A DNA stretch of 64,000 nt from Parasponia andersonii (taxonomy: Eukaryota; Streptophyta; Magnoliopsida; Rosales; Cannabaceae): positions 92,962-156,961 of the forward strand of contig JXTB01000467.1 of assembly GCA_002914805.1 (NCBI GenBank), written 5' to 3'. Position 1 is the stretch's first letter. Every line of letters begins with the position of its first letter. Below are positions 48,971 to 60,770 of the stretch, one piece after another. The position numbers were made by a program, and so were the translations under genes. Under the pieces are notes generated by a model. The model did not search any database. It saw nothing but the letters and a program-made list of their open reading frames with translations, and was not told the origin of the DNA.

Positions 48971-49296
48971 TGATAAGTAAAATTTTTTTTTTTTTTTTTG
49001 AGAGGGAAACTAGTTAGGATATTAAAGAACGGGAGAAACTTCCAAAAATACATCATGTGTGATACAAAGAGGAGTTTCCTCTAACCAAAAGGAACTCTTA
49101 GAGGAGTTCAAAGCAAAGGAGGTTAGGATATGAGCAATCCTATTCCTGTCTCTAGGAAAAACTTGCAAATCACATTACAGAGATTGAAAATTACATCTAA
49201 AATCAAAGAGCTATCAACAGAGAGAAATTTGGTGGAATAGATCACTAAGATCACATTCTTCGTGTCACTTTCCAACTCGGACACTGCTAGACTGTG

Positions 49297-49485
49297 CTAA
49301 AGAGCAAATCTGGTGCCTTCTTGGACTGCCATGCATTCTGCTATGTGAGGCATGTAGTGACGAAAAGTTCTAATAGCTACTACACCTCGGACATGGCCCA
49401 AGTGGTTGCGGATAACCAGATCAAGACTGATAACCTCGTGAACTTTATCAACTGCTGTATCGACATTGAGCTTTAACTTTCTCAA
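49297..49485 (-). pseudogene. LINE RNase H-like (RVT_3) fragment
   Basis: The frame starts at or near LKLNVDTAVD and contains VIRNHLGHVRGVVAIRTF and HIAECMAVQEGTRFAL. This is the pattern of the C-terminal RNase H domain that many plant L1 elements carry: the first catalytic Asp in NVD and the Glu in AE are visible. Confidence 0.8.
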
Positions 49486-49536
49486 AGGCGGGGGAGACCA
49501 AAAAGCAGCGATAGTTATAGGACTGATATGGAAGAC

Positions 49537-50184
49537 CTAAACCTGAATCGAATTCTTGAATTCTAAGAGCCATGATTCAATGGCCTCCAAAATGATAAAC
49601 GCATGACAACCTCTTTTACCATTGGCAATATCATTCTGCTCATTCCAAAGGAACCAGAGTAGCACACACAGAGTCTCCATGTCAAGCTTAGAGATTCTAC
49701 CCATCTGGTTGAAGATAAACCCAACAAAAGAGTGCCAATGATTACCAAATAGGAATTCACTGAAAATGTTGGACTGCCATATTTTCGTAACAGAAAGGCA
49801 ATAAACGAGAGCATGAATGGATGTTTTGGCTTGAGAACCATATCTAAGACAGTTTGAGGAACAAAGAATCCCATGAGAATGGAGGTTGAAAGTTGCTGAG
49901 ATTATATCATGGAAAGCCCTACAAACAAAGATTTTAACCTTACTAGGAATAGTTAGATTCCACAAAAACTTCCACCACCTAGTTATATTGGTGCAGCAGT
50001 TCGAGGAGGCGGCATTTCCTCTGTTGTCCATGATGACTTTACATCGTAACTTCACTGAGTATATGCCATTTTCATAATAGTGCCACACCAAAACATCAGC
50101 TAAGTTACCAAAACATAAAGGGATGCAGTGAATGAGGGAGGAATTAACTTGCCAAAATACCTCATTAAGTTTTTGGGTTTCCAA
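49537..50184 (-). pseudogene. LINE zinc-binding RT-associated domain
   Basis: This frame contains WWKFLWNLTIPSKVKIFVCR and ETLCVLLWFLWNEQNDIANG, both typical of the zf-RVT region and linker found after RT in plant L1 elements. Its Cys and His positions are partly conserved (CSSNCLRYG). It is one of three separate fragments of the same ORF2. Confidence 0.85.
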
Positions 50185-50872
50185 TACTTTGAAGGTGAGA
50201 TTAAGTCCGACACCAACGTGTTTCTTGAAATATCAGTAGGAGTAGTAATAGGCTTAAACATAGAAGGCCCTGGTAGCTAAGCATCAGAAAAAGCTCGAAT
50301 TGAGGTCTTATTACCAACACACCACCTCAGACCAAGCTTGAGGGCCTCACTGCCCCATAAGACACTTTGCCAGAAGGCACTACTTCTAGCTTTTAGGCTG
50401 GCCTCCAAAAACGAACTGTGTTTAAAATATTTGTCTTTCAACAAATGGCCAGCGAGGGAATTTGGGTTAGAAAAAAGCTGTCAGGCTTGTTTTGCCAACA
50501 ATGCTTGATTGAATCCCACCAGATCTCTAAAGCCTGTGCCCTCTTCAAATTTTTCTCTACAAAGTTTTTTCCAGCACCACCAATGCATTATTTTCTTCAC
50601 ATTTGAGTCGCCCCACCAAAACTGGGCTGCAAGAGCTTGTACTCGTTGGAAATTAAAATAGGAAGTTTGAAGATGCTCATGGCATAAGTTGGTATGAACT
50701 AGACAACTGCCTTGATAAGAATTTCTTTGCCTCTAACAGAGAAAAGCTTGCCCTTCCAAACTTCTAATTTAGCAGACACATGATGCTTGATAGCCGCTCG
50801 CTTATTCTGCCCCATAAACCTAGGTAAATCAAGATACTTATCATGAGTTCGAGCTAAACTCAACCTGAGAGC

Positions 50873-51217
50873 TTACTGAATCTCCTCCCTTAAAATGGAA
50901 CCAACATTAGGACTAAAAGAAATAGCCGATTTTGGGAAATAGATAGACTGTCCTAAAGCTTCTTCATAAGCAACTAAACTGTCTTTGATTGTGGATACCA
51001 CATTTAAATTGGCCCTACAAAAAATAAGACTACCATCGGTGAAAAATAAGAGAGATATTTTTAGACCTCTTTTTGAGCAGGAAATCCCTATAATCAGGCC
51101 ATCATCTTCAGCAGAGGGGATATAGAAGGAGAGACCCTCCGCATAGACAAGGAAGAGATAAGGGAGTAAGGGACACCCTTGTCTCAAGCCTCGCTGCGGA
51201 GTAGAAATACAATCCAT
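50873..51217 (-). pseudogene. LINE reverse transcriptase palm fragment
   Basis: The frame begins MDCISTPQRGLRQGCPLLPY, the RT block that precedes the catalytic box in L1-type enzymes. The box itself, normally FADD, reads FTDG near 51032-51045. It is continuous in family order with RT sequence up to 51301, where the insertion was truncated. It ends at a stop at 50873 while family sequence continues downstream. Confidence 0.85.
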
Positions 51218-51316
51218 GACAACTGAGACCTAGTGATCTTAGAAGCCCAGTTTCTTAAGCATTAATTCTAGAAAGCACCATTCGATGCGAACATACGCCT
51301 CTGATAAGTACAATTT

Positions 51317-52856
51317 AATTGGCAAAACAAACTAAATTATAAGCACGGTACTTATGTCTAATCTTGACCTATGAAATAAAGAGAATAACCTGATACATTC
51401 AGATTCAACAATAGTTGACCAAGCTCTAAATGATAAACTAAGCCATTATGGCAAATTTGCACAAATACCAATCCATTGATTCCAAATTTAGGCTAACATC
51501 ATGATTCTGACTATTATATGGAATAAAACAAAAGTTTTCTATAGTTGAATTTAAACTTTTAGGTCTATATTTCTACTTGTCGTATGACCGCTAATATATA
51601 CATGTATTTTTTTTTCATTCTATGGATACAAATAGATAAGAACATAAAGTTATGTATGAAGATTAACACGACCAAATTTATTTTTCTTATTAAATAACAT
51701 GACTAATATCGCCCATTTAATAAAATATTAAAAAATAATTGAAAGATTACACATAATAAGCAGGCAGAAATAACTATGTCCCATATAGCTTTATTTATTT
51801 TTAATACATAAATTATTCAAGTATTCAAATTTCCCTCGTTTTCTCACCTACATTTTTAGAATTTTATTTTAGGATAATCCCTCCCATGAGGATCACATGA
51901 AGTTAGTTCCAATTTTAAAAAATTTGAAATAATCTTTTGTTCACATGCGCTATAAAGAAAGGTGTAATGCCACACTGGACCGTCTCATGAACGAGTCATA
52001 GAAGATTCTAACTTCCAAGTTCTTTTTATTTTATTTTGTTCTTAATTTATATATAGTTACTAATCTAGTAGGTATTTTTTTTTTTTACTTCTGTATAGGT
52101 ATTTTTTTCTAGCTATTGGATCACCATTTAATAGTGAATTAATGGTTATAATAATATGTATGAAAAGACATATATTATTTCTCTCTTTTACTTTTTATTA
52201 TAAAAAAATATGCATAATAAATTTTAATTGACCAAAACGATATTTATATATAAGTAAGAAAAAAAATACCTAATCTAGATTAGTGTCCTTTATACATATA
52301 TATATATATATATTATTTTCTCCATCTATATCCCATTTTTTCTTTTTTTTGGGTAATGTCTCTATGTCAAAATTAAATTCAGGAAAAAAAAAAGTTAGGA
52401 AAGTTACAACAGTTATTAGACAAAACATAGGTCACATGTATTTGCATTATAATGGTTGGTATTTTATTATGGGATGACATTTTGGCAGGTTCAATAGTGG
52501 CTCACTTAGTTTTGAATGACGCGCCAAGCTGTATAAGTCAACCCAATCATTTTGTTCACTTGCAAGTTTTATTTTGAAATTTGAAACATAATACCCAGTA
52601 CCTATTTCATTCAAAAATAAATAAATAACATTGTCTCTTGATTCCTTTACCTATTTTATTCCAAAAAAAAAAAAAGCATTATTTACTCAAGTATTTGTTC
52701 AGTATAGTTAATTAGTTGTGCTTGTGTCGATAAGAATAATTTACTTTGCCAAGTCATATTGATATATATTATTTATATATACATATTTATATATATATAT
52801 ATGGTGAGTTTTCAAATGGTATTTTTTTTTGCTCTATGGATGGTTAAGTTTGACCA
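51317..52856. other. AT-rich intergenic DNA
   Basis: No gene seen. It has T runs at about 52075-52086 and AT microsatellites near 52296-52312 and 52785-52801. Confidence 0.55.
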
Positions 52857-52865
52857 ATTTAGAAA

Positions 52866-53067
52866 AGTTAATGATATGTGTACCAAAATTTGTACCAAAT
52901 TTTTAATACCAAAACATGTGATATGTGAGTTGGCATAATTTAATTAGTGTATTAAAAGTTATCACAAATAAGTTAATGACATTCACCAATTGAATATTGT
53001 CAACTCACATACCACATGTGTTAGTATTAAAAATTTAGTAAAAATTTTAGTACACATAGCATTATCC
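52866..53067. mobile_element. MULE-type MITE with exact 9-bp target duplication
   Basis: The left arm starts AGTTAATGATATGTGTACC and the reversed right arm starts GGATAATGCTATGTGTACT. The arms stay similar for about 90 bases, leaving a very short centre in a 202-bp element. ATTTAGAAA is repeated exactly at 52857-52865 and 53068-53076. A 9-bp duplication with long inverted repeats fits Mutator-like elements. No coding capacity. Confidence 0.8.
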
Positions 53068-53368
53068 ATTTAGAAATAACCTACAATGACAAGTCATTTG
53101 ATTCAATTTATTAACTACTAATTTATTTTTATTTCTTTTCTTTTCAAATTTTAACTTTAAAATTTAATTATTTTTAAGTATCTTTAATTTGAAACTATGT
53201 GTATTATTATGAATTCAATATTTTATGAAATTTCTTTTTCAATGGAGAAAAGGTGAATTCCAAGTTAGGCATAATTTCTACTAGAAATATGTTGTTTATT
53301 ATTTTATTGTGAAAGTTATAGCTTATATAAGAGTCATCGTACTACTTCTTTGTCAAAACCTTTTATTT

Positions 53369-53448
53369 CTTCAAAACTATTTTATTTGATACATAGTAAT
53401 CTTCAAAACTATTTTATTTGATACATAGTATTTTATTTGATACATAGC
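53369..53448. repeat. Short tandem repeat of about 32 bp
   Basis: Two near-identical units (CTTCAAAACTATTTTATTTG plus ATACATAGTA) and a third partial unit precede the copia remnant. Confidence 0.85.
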
Positions 53449-54828
53449 CATGTTTAGAGACCTTCAAGGATCATAATTATCTCTAAAAAAAGTGGTTTGT
53501 TATCTTTATAGATGATTATACTCGTTTGTGTTGGATTTATAGGATGAATGAAAAGTCTGAAATTGAAAATTTTTTTAAAGAATTCTATACAATAGTTGAA
53601 ACTCAGTTTCAAACAAAAATTAGTATTCTTTATACTGATAATGGAACCGAGTATTTTTAATGACCTCTCTAGGAAGTTTTTTGAAAGAAAATAGTATACA
53701 CCATCAATCTACTTTTGTAGATATCCCTTAACAAAATGGAATTGCTAAAAGAAAAAATAAATATTTACTTGAAGTAGCTCGTGCTATAATGTTTTCAATG
53801 AATATTCCAAAACAGCTTTAGGGGGAAGCAGTTTTGACATCTTCTTATTTAATTAACAAGATACTTACACTTGTCTTGAACTATAGCATACCATTAGAAT
53901 GTTTCAAAAAAAAATTCCCTTATCAAGGATATACTCGAATTTATCTTTAAAAGTTTTTGACTATATTGTATATACCAAATAATATGAGATCCAAACTTGA
54001 TCCTCGAGCTCAAAAATGTGTTTTTATAAGATATGCTTCTAATAAAAAGGGATATAAGTGCTATAATCCCCAAACAAGAAAACTTTATGTGAGTACGAAT
54101 GTCTCTTATTTTGAAAATAAACCTTACTTTCATAAAAATTCTCTTTAGGGGGAGAATAAGGTGATGGAAGATAATTTTTGAGACTTTTCTCCCACTCCTC
54201 TACCAAAATGATTTTAACTACTTAACCTTCTCCTTCTATTATTCCCCAAATTCAAAATAAGTAACAATGTGATACAACTAGAGGTGGGCAAATGGCCGGG
54301 GCGGGCTGGCCCAACCCACCCATCACGGGCTTTAGGGGGTAATCGGGCCGGGCCAGGCCAGCCCGTCTAAAAATGCGGGCAAGACCAGCCCAGCCCGGTC
54401 AAAATAAAATATGGTCTAGCCCGGACCCGTTGGCCCGCCAGGCTATTTGACGGGCCAAAACCGGGTCGGGTCAGGCCGGCCCATACTCGGCCCTTTTTTT
54501 TTTTTGTTGCTACTATTTGATTTTTTAACAACTTTTTTTAACCTGATAAATTTAAACTTTTTATTTGAATTTTCATTTAAAAAAGTTGATAACATAAACT
54601 ACATATGTTTTCTATTGTTAAAAAATTAATAATAATTAAATAGGATATTAAGAAAAATAATGACACAAATAAATTTGAACTATTGAAATTTGATTTTATT
54701 GATGATCATTTACAATTCAAATTATTACTTGAAAAAACTAGTATATCATTAATTATGACTTTATGAGTTTATGACTCATCATCATTATTCATGTACAAGT
54801 TATTAAAATTTTCAGCCAATTCTTCATT

Positions 54829-56286
54829 TCAAATACGAATAGTGTCTTGATTTCGCTTTGCTGCTTTTTCCCAATCTTTAACACATGCTAATACCTCAAC
54901 CATTTCAGGAGCCAACGAAGTCGTCCGCTCATCTACTATCATCTTAGTCGTACTAAAAGCAGACTCTGAAGAAATCGTGAACACCAGAATTGTTAAAACA
55001 TCACGGGCTAATTGTGAAAGCACCGGGAATCTTGGTTGACGCTTATGCCACCATTCCAAAACTTTAAAGTTCTCATCATTGGGGACGATGTCAGAGTCTA
55101 GCTCAATATATTGAGTAAGATCAGGGGATTGTTGTAGATTTATTGGTGGTAGTAGTTGACTTGAACTTGATGATGTTGATGATGAGCCACGACCACACCC
55201 TTGAGGACGAGAACCTACCATGCTCCAAAAAGACTTATTTTTTGATTGTTCTTCAGTTTCTTGTGGAGGAGTGTGTTGTTGTTGATTACTGTCAAACTTA
55301 GCCTCATATATACTATATACTTCAAAAAAAATTTCACGAGTATTTGTATATTCAATAGTATAGTCTATCTCAAAATATGTAGAAATGTAGCTAATTAAAT
55401 TAGAAAAACCATTTAATTTACCCATAGGATCTAAAATAAAAGCAAATGAATATAATAAAGGAATTGGAAACCAATATTTCAAAAATACTTCTTGCATACG
55501 TGTTAAAATTGATTTAAATATAAGGTTATATCTTGCCTTACAAAACATTTCAGCAATNNNNNNNNNNNNNNNNNNNNNNNNNNNNNNNNNNNNNNNNNNN
55601 NNNNNNNNNNNNNNNNNNNNNNNNNNNNNNNNNNNNNNNNNNNNNNNNNNNNNNNNNNNNNNNNNNNNNNNNNNNNNNNNNNNNNNNNNNNNNNNNNNNN
55701 NNNNNNNNNNNNNNNNNNNNNNNNNNNNNNNNNNNNNNNNNNNNNNNNNNNNNNNNNNNNNNNNNNNNNNNNNNNNNNNNNNNNNNNNNNNNNNNNNNNN
55801 NNNNNNNNNNNNNNNNNNNNNNNNNNNNNNNNNNNNNNNNNNNNNNNNNNNNNNNNNNNNNNNNNNNNNNNNNNNNNNNNNNNNNNNNNNNNNNNNNNNN
55901 NNNNNNNNNNNNNNNNNNNNNNNNNNNNNNNNNNNNNNNNNNNNNNNNNNNNNNNNNNNNNNNNNNNGTCTATTCAAATGAGCGGTCTCGCTAGATGGTT
56001 TAGCAGTTAATAATTTCTTACAATATTTATATCTTGCCATTTTTGTCTTCTTACCATCAGCCCCATCTTCGAATTCTGGATCGAAATGGTCTCATACATT
56101 GGAAGGTGTCCTTGCACGTTTAGAGGTTGTGCTTGCACTCGGCGAACAACTATCTTGAACTTGTGAACAACTTCTACTAGCACTTGGATTAGTTTGTATT
56201 TCGGGGACTTGGTCACCCTCTTCAGCTATGCGAATTTGGTCATCATCCAATTCCAAATCAATAGGGATATTTTTTGATATATCCAT
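54829..56286 (-). pseudogene. hAT transposase (BED finger plus hATC dimerisation domain)
   Basis: The N-terminus starts MDISKNIPIDLELDDD at 56286. It leads to a BED zinc finger (DHFDPEFEDG, KYCKKLLTAKPSSETAHLNR) with its Cys-x2-Cys partly altered (ARYKYC). The gap at 55558-55967 hides the central catalytic region. The C-terminal end has the hATC domain (FKVLEWWHKRQPRFPVLSQL, SSESAFSTTKMIVDERTTSL, VEVLACVKDWEKA), the signature of Ac-like plant transposases. A single TGA stands where the conserved Trp of the BED start (SNV-W-DHF) is expected, near 56092-56094. The copy is therefore probably inactive unless this is a sequence error; the rest of the visible frame is open. The enzyme would cut and paste the element's own ends. 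Confidence 0.85.
55558..55967. other. Assembly gap (410 N)
   Basis: Undetermined bases inside the hAT transposase; the gap length may be an estimate. Confidence 1.
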
Positions 56287-56289
56287 ATC

Positions 56290-57100
56290 CTATATTAAAA
56301 ATATAGATATTAAAATTATACACAACTATAAATAAATCGAAATTACAAATATAGATATTCTACCAACTTAATTGTAAACAACAACAAATGACAAATAAAT
56401 TGAAATTTAAAATATAATATTCTAATAAATTTCTACTAACTTAATTGTAAACAACTATAAATTATAAATTAATTGAAAATATATTTAATAAATTTTCTAC
56501 TACTAACTTAATTGTAAACTACTAAAAATTAAAAATTCATTGAAATTTAAAATATAATATTCTAATAAATTTTCTACAAACTACAAACTAATGAATTACT
56601 ATCTTAATTGTAAAAAATTACAATTGAATTAAAATGAAAAACAAAATCTTGTAGAACTACTAAGTTACTAACTACTTAACTAGTAACTACAAACTACTAA
56701 CTATTATACTAGTAATAATAGTAAACAACTAAATATACTACAAATTAAATAAATTAAAAAGATAATTATGATAAATAAATTAAATCGTACCTTCAATTAA
56801 GCTTTATGAGTTGTGGAGTGTTTGGACTTTGGAGACTATAAAATATAATTATTAATAATTATTAAATAGTAGTTAGATAAGAGAGAAAAAAATAAAATTG
56901 AGAATATAATTAGAAATTTAGAGAAAAAGAATGAGAAAATAAGAGAATATTTGAAAATTATAAGTGTGAAAAAAGAGTGTAGGGTATTTATAGTGTAAGA
57001 AAATATTTTTTTTTAATTTAAAAAAATAGTTTAAATTAAAAAAAAAATTGATATAAATCCAACGATAACATTTGTTACCATTGGATTTGTTACCGTTAGA
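56290..57100. other. hAT 5' non-coding region
   Basis: Very AT-rich leader of the hAT transposase on the minus strand. It contains three to four loose repeats of a unit with AATTTTCTACTAACTTAATTG (about 56350-56600). It probably includes the transposase promoter; no specific motif can be assigned. Confidence 0.45.
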
Positions 57101-58688
57101 GCAAGGGGGCGAGACGAGTTCTGGGCCCTTTTACCTTTTTTTTTTAAATTTAAGGGCCCAGACGAATCTGGGCCCACAAAAAAAAAGGGCCGGGCTGGGC
57201 CGCGAAACCCAGGCCCAGCCTGGCCCTACTCCTAAGGTCAGGCTTGGCCCAGGCCCTAAAAGCACTGGGCCAAGCTGGGCCAGCTCGCGGGCCACTCTAA
57301 CAAGCCGCGGGCCGGCCCGAATTGCCAGGTATGGATACAACTAATGAAATTGGGAATCCTAGTCATATAGTGCCAAACATTACTATATCTGAAATAGAGA
57401 GAAAATCACTTCAATCAGGACAGGAAAATCCCAATACTGGGCCTTTAGTTTATTCTCGAAAAAGATACCATCAAAATAGTCAAAATTTGCCTACTCATCT
57501 TGGAAATGATCAATCTCAATCTTCGGGAACTAGACTTCTAAATATCATAAGTAATTTTTCCCTAACTCATCTCCAAATCCTATTACTTTCTCTAGCCAAG
57601 GACCATCCGACCTTAGTATTCCTATAGCTATTAGGAAAGGAACCCTTTCATGCACCAAATATTCCATTGCTAAATATCTTTCTTACAAAAATTTCTCTCA
57701 TACTCATAGAGCTTTTACCTCAAAAATCTCACACTTATTTATCCCAAAAAATATTCAGGAAGCTATTAATAATTCGAATTGGAAATTAGTAGTAATAGAA
57801 GAGATGTATGTTCTTATAAAAAATAATATTCAGGAGATAGTTGATTTACCTCAAGATAAAAAAAGTAGGTTGGAAATGGGTTTTCACCGTAAAATGTAAA
57901 GTTGATGGTAGTATAGAGAGATAGAAGGCAAGACTAGTAGCAAAAAGATTTACTCAGACTTATGAGATTGATTATTAGGAAACTTTTGCTCCTGTAGTCA
58001 AAATAAACTCAATCAAAATCTTATTATCTTTGGCTATAAAGTTCAACCGACCATTATATCATTTAAATGTAAAAAATGCATTTTACATGGAGATCTTGAG
58101 GAGGGGTTTTTATGAGTATACCACCTAGTTTTGAAAACAATTAGGACCAAACAAAGTCTATAAACTAAAAAAATCCTTATATAGTCTCAAACAATCCCCT
58201 AGAGCTTGGTTTGAGAGATTTGGGAAAGCTGTGAAGAGTTGTGATTATTGTCAGAGTCAACCTGATCATACTATATTCTACAAACATAATAGAGAAGGCA
58301 AGGTTGCAATCCTAATTATCTATATGGATGATATAGTCTTGACAGGTGATGATAATGAAGAACTGGAAAGATTAAAAAAAGACTTGCAAATGACTTTGAG
58401 ATAAAACATTTGAGTGCTTTGAAATATTTTCTTGGAATGGAGTTTGCTAGATCTAAAGAAGGTATATTTATGAATCAACAAAAATATGTTCTTGATTTAC
58501 TTGATGAGACAGGTCTACTAAGATATAAACCAGCTGAGACACCCATTGATCCCAATCTTAAGCTACAACCTTCTAAAGCTTAAGAATGGGTGAATAAAGA
58601 ACAATATCAAAGACTTGTTGGAAGACTAATCTACTTGTCATATACATGTCCAGATATAGCATTTGCAGTCAGTATGGTTAGCTAATTC

Positions 58689-59228
58689 ATGCATTCACTT
58701 GGACAAGATCACTTTGATGCAATCTATAGAATTCTTAAGTACCTTAAGGGAACTCTTGGAAAGGGTTTATTGTTCAAAAACCGTGGACATTTGCAAGTTG
58801 AAGCCTATACTGATGTTGATTGGGTCGGAAGTATTCTAGATAGACGATCAGCTTCTGGTTACTGCACATTTGTTGGAGGCAACCTTGTCATATGGCGGAG
58901 TAAAAAGCAAAATGTGGTAGCAAGAAGCATCGCAGAGGCAAAGTTTACATCAGTTGCTCATGGATTTTGTGAGGCATTATGGATTAAGAGATTATTGGAA
59001 GAATTGAAGATCTTTAATCTGTTGCCGTTGAAAGTGTACTGTGACAATAAAGCTGTTATTTCAATTACTTACAATCCAATGCTTTATGGCATAACAAAGT
59101 ATATGGAGGTGGACAAACACTTTATCAAGGAAAAGTTTGAAAACGGTTTAATCTATATGCCATACATTCCTACTATCGAGCAAGTTGCAAATATGCTTAC
59201 AAAAAAGACTTCCTATGAGATAGTTTGA
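58689..59228 (+). pseudogene. copia RNase H part
   Basis: Reads as the C-terminal RNase H of plant copia pol, with RILKYLKGTLGKGL, TDVDWVGS, YCDNKAVISI and HFIKEKFENG in the usual order, ending in LTKKTSYEIV just before the polypurine tract. It is part of the broken element. Confidence 0.85.
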
Positions 59229-59284
59229 GAAACTAATTGGCAAGTTAGCTACAGAGGATATCTTCAAAGCAGCTTGAGGGAAAG

Positions 59285-59509
59285 TATTGAAAAGGAAATA
59301 TTTAATTTATTAGAATATTGTTGGTGATCATGTATTCCAAAATCAGATTATTCTAAATTTTGTTTCCTAGTTTTCTGTCACTTTTGTCTCTTTATTTTCT
59401 AGCTGATGTTGTATCCATATTTTATGGATGATTGTTCTATTTATACTCAACTATTTACAGGTTTTATTTGTGATACAGAAAAGTATTTTCTTCTCTTGAA
59501 AATACAACA
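59285..59509 (+). repeat. 3' LTR of the copia remnant
   Basis: This block of about 225 bp starts TATTGAAAAGG after CTTGAGGGAAAG and ends AAATACAACA. That placement and size fit short copia LTRs that begin TGTTGAAA. No partner LTR is in view, so the limits are inferred. Confidence 0.55.
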
Positions 59510-59834
59510 GCTTTCTAAGCGGCCCATTTACTCGCCGTATTAATATTAAAGATGTTATATTTTAAGATTTAGAACTTCTTCTTTGTATTTCTCGTGTTGT
59601 AGCAAAAGATATTCCTATATAATGAAGTTATTGCTTTTTGAAAAAAAAAAAATTCAAACACGTAAGCAGAACCTAAGCAAACTGGTGTTGTTAAAGTAGA
59701 TTTGGAAATTTGGCAGAAGGGGAAGTAAAATTAAAAAAAGAGAGTGGAAGGTATTAGATTTGGGTAAGGGATTTTATGAGAGAATGAATTTGACTATTTT
59801 TTAAAGGCTCACTTTTTATTTGTCATATACCAAG
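59510..59834. other. Spacer right of the copia remnant
   Basis: AT-rich, with an A run at 59641-59651. No gene or bounded repeat recognised. Confidence 0.45.
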
Positions 59835-60770
59835 TACTTAACTTCGTGTTTGGTTTGGTGGAATTTACATTAGATTGGAATGACAATTCTAACAAAAGTT
59901 TATTCCTTTGTTTGGTTTGATAGAAAAAATATATATATAAGAATATCTATTCCATTAGAATTGTTATTCTATCAAACTGGGTGAATTCTAATTCCTAAAG
60001 TAGACTAGTGGAATAGTTATTCTATTCTAATATAAATTTAAAAAATTATTATTTTCTAAAATTATTCTTTAAAATATCTGAAATATTTACCCTGATACAT
60101 ATATTTGATACGCTCTTTAACATTTCGACATTTGAACAAAGATCAATTACTAGGTATGAAAGTTGCTTTATTAATTTTTTTTTTTCTTTTATTGTCTCAA
60201 TCATCAAAAAGCACATCAAAACGTTACTGCTTTTTATAATAATAATTAAAAAAAAAAAACTTTGTTGTTCATATAGATTATTTCATTTTGTAATATATCC
60301 ATTTTAATTGTTCAAATCTTATTTTTTTCATGAATATTTGTTGAATATACATGATTAAAAACTAGAGATATCTTTGTAAAATAGTAATTATTTCATTTCA
60401 GATACTAATCAAACATATATGATTCAAACGTTCACGGAGGGAGGCACTTGACCCTCACTGGAGGCTTAAGGTCTCACTCCTTTTTATATTCTCTTTTTAA
60501 AGGCTAAAAAATTTATATATATTTATAATGTTTTAACTTTAAATTATATGCAACGTCCCCACTCGGAAATGAAAAAAAATTATAAAATAGCCCCTATAAA
60601 TAGATAAAATGAAGTTCTAACCCCTATTAGATAAAATTGTTGGCTCCATCACTGCAAACATTAATTCTAATACTCAAATTAAATTTAGTTGGTCATTTCA
60701 TTTCTATTATAATTCCATTGTATTTTTATTCTTATTTTTATAATTCTATTCTATTTTATTAAACCAAACG
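59835..60770. mobile_element. Degenerate Tourist/Harbinger-like MITE region
   Basis: The left side GTGTTTGGTTTGGTGGAATT and the reversed right side ACGTTTGGTTTAATAAAATA look like related inverted ends. TTA occurs next to both, as in PIF/Harbinger elements. A smaller hairpin (GTTTGGTTTGATAGAA...TTCTATCAAACTGG) lies inside at 59911-59982. The ends do not align to the base, so this may be two overlapping decayed elements. Confidence 0.35.

Larger units (their letters stand above)
48986..51301 (-). mobile_element. L1-like LINE, 5'-truncated, with poly(A) tail and target duplications
   Basis: On the minus strand the element carries part of the reverse transcriptase (51217-50873, PQRGLRQGCPL then FFTDGSLIF), a zinc-binding RT-associated domain (50184-49537, WWKFLWNLTIPSKVKIF) and a plant-type RNase H end (49485-49297, LKLNVDTAVD, HIAECMAVQEGTRFAL). 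A T run on the plus strand at 48984-48999 is the poly(A) tail. TGATAAGTAAAATTT (48971-48985) and TGATAAGTACAATTT (51302-51316) are target-site duplications with one difference. Insertion was therefore by normal target-primed reverse transcription with 5' truncation inside RT. The catalytic FADD box reads FTDG, losing the second Asp, and the frames are interrupted, so the copy is inactive. Confidence 0.9.
54279..57333 (-). mobile_element. hAT (Ac-like) DNA transposon nested in the copia remnant
   Basis: GATACAAC is duplicated exactly at 54271-54278 and 57334-57341, the 8-bp target duplication of hAT elements. Terminal inverted repeats are TAGAGGTGGGCAAAT and, reversed at the right end, CATACCTGGCAATTC. 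The transposase is on the minus strand (54829 to about 56286) and its centre is hidden by 410 N. Both ends (54279-54490 and 57105-57325) are strikingly GC-rich and dense in GGGCC, GGCCC and TGGGCC words, in sharp contrast to the AT-rich interior. Length is about 3.06 kb including the gap, normal for an autonomous hAT. Confidence 0.92.
53480..59509 (+). mobile_element. Ty1/copia remnant, plus strand, interrupted by a hAT element
   Basis: The integrase core is at about 53490-54150 (WFVIFIDDYTRLCW, TDNGTEY). The sequence resumes after the nested hAT element with RT at about 57.9-58.4 kb (YMDDIVLTGDD) and RNase H at 58689-59228 (EAYTDVDWVG, YCDNKAVISI). A purine-rich tract and a short 3' LTR (59285-59509) follow. 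No gag, protease or 5' LTR is visible to the left, so the copy is partial. It is broken with many breaks and must predate the hAT insertion it contains. Confidence 0.85.

Noticed and set aside
57072-57344. Gly/Pro-rich frames at the right end of the hAT element
   Set aside because: They come from the GC-rich subterminal repeats of the transposon.
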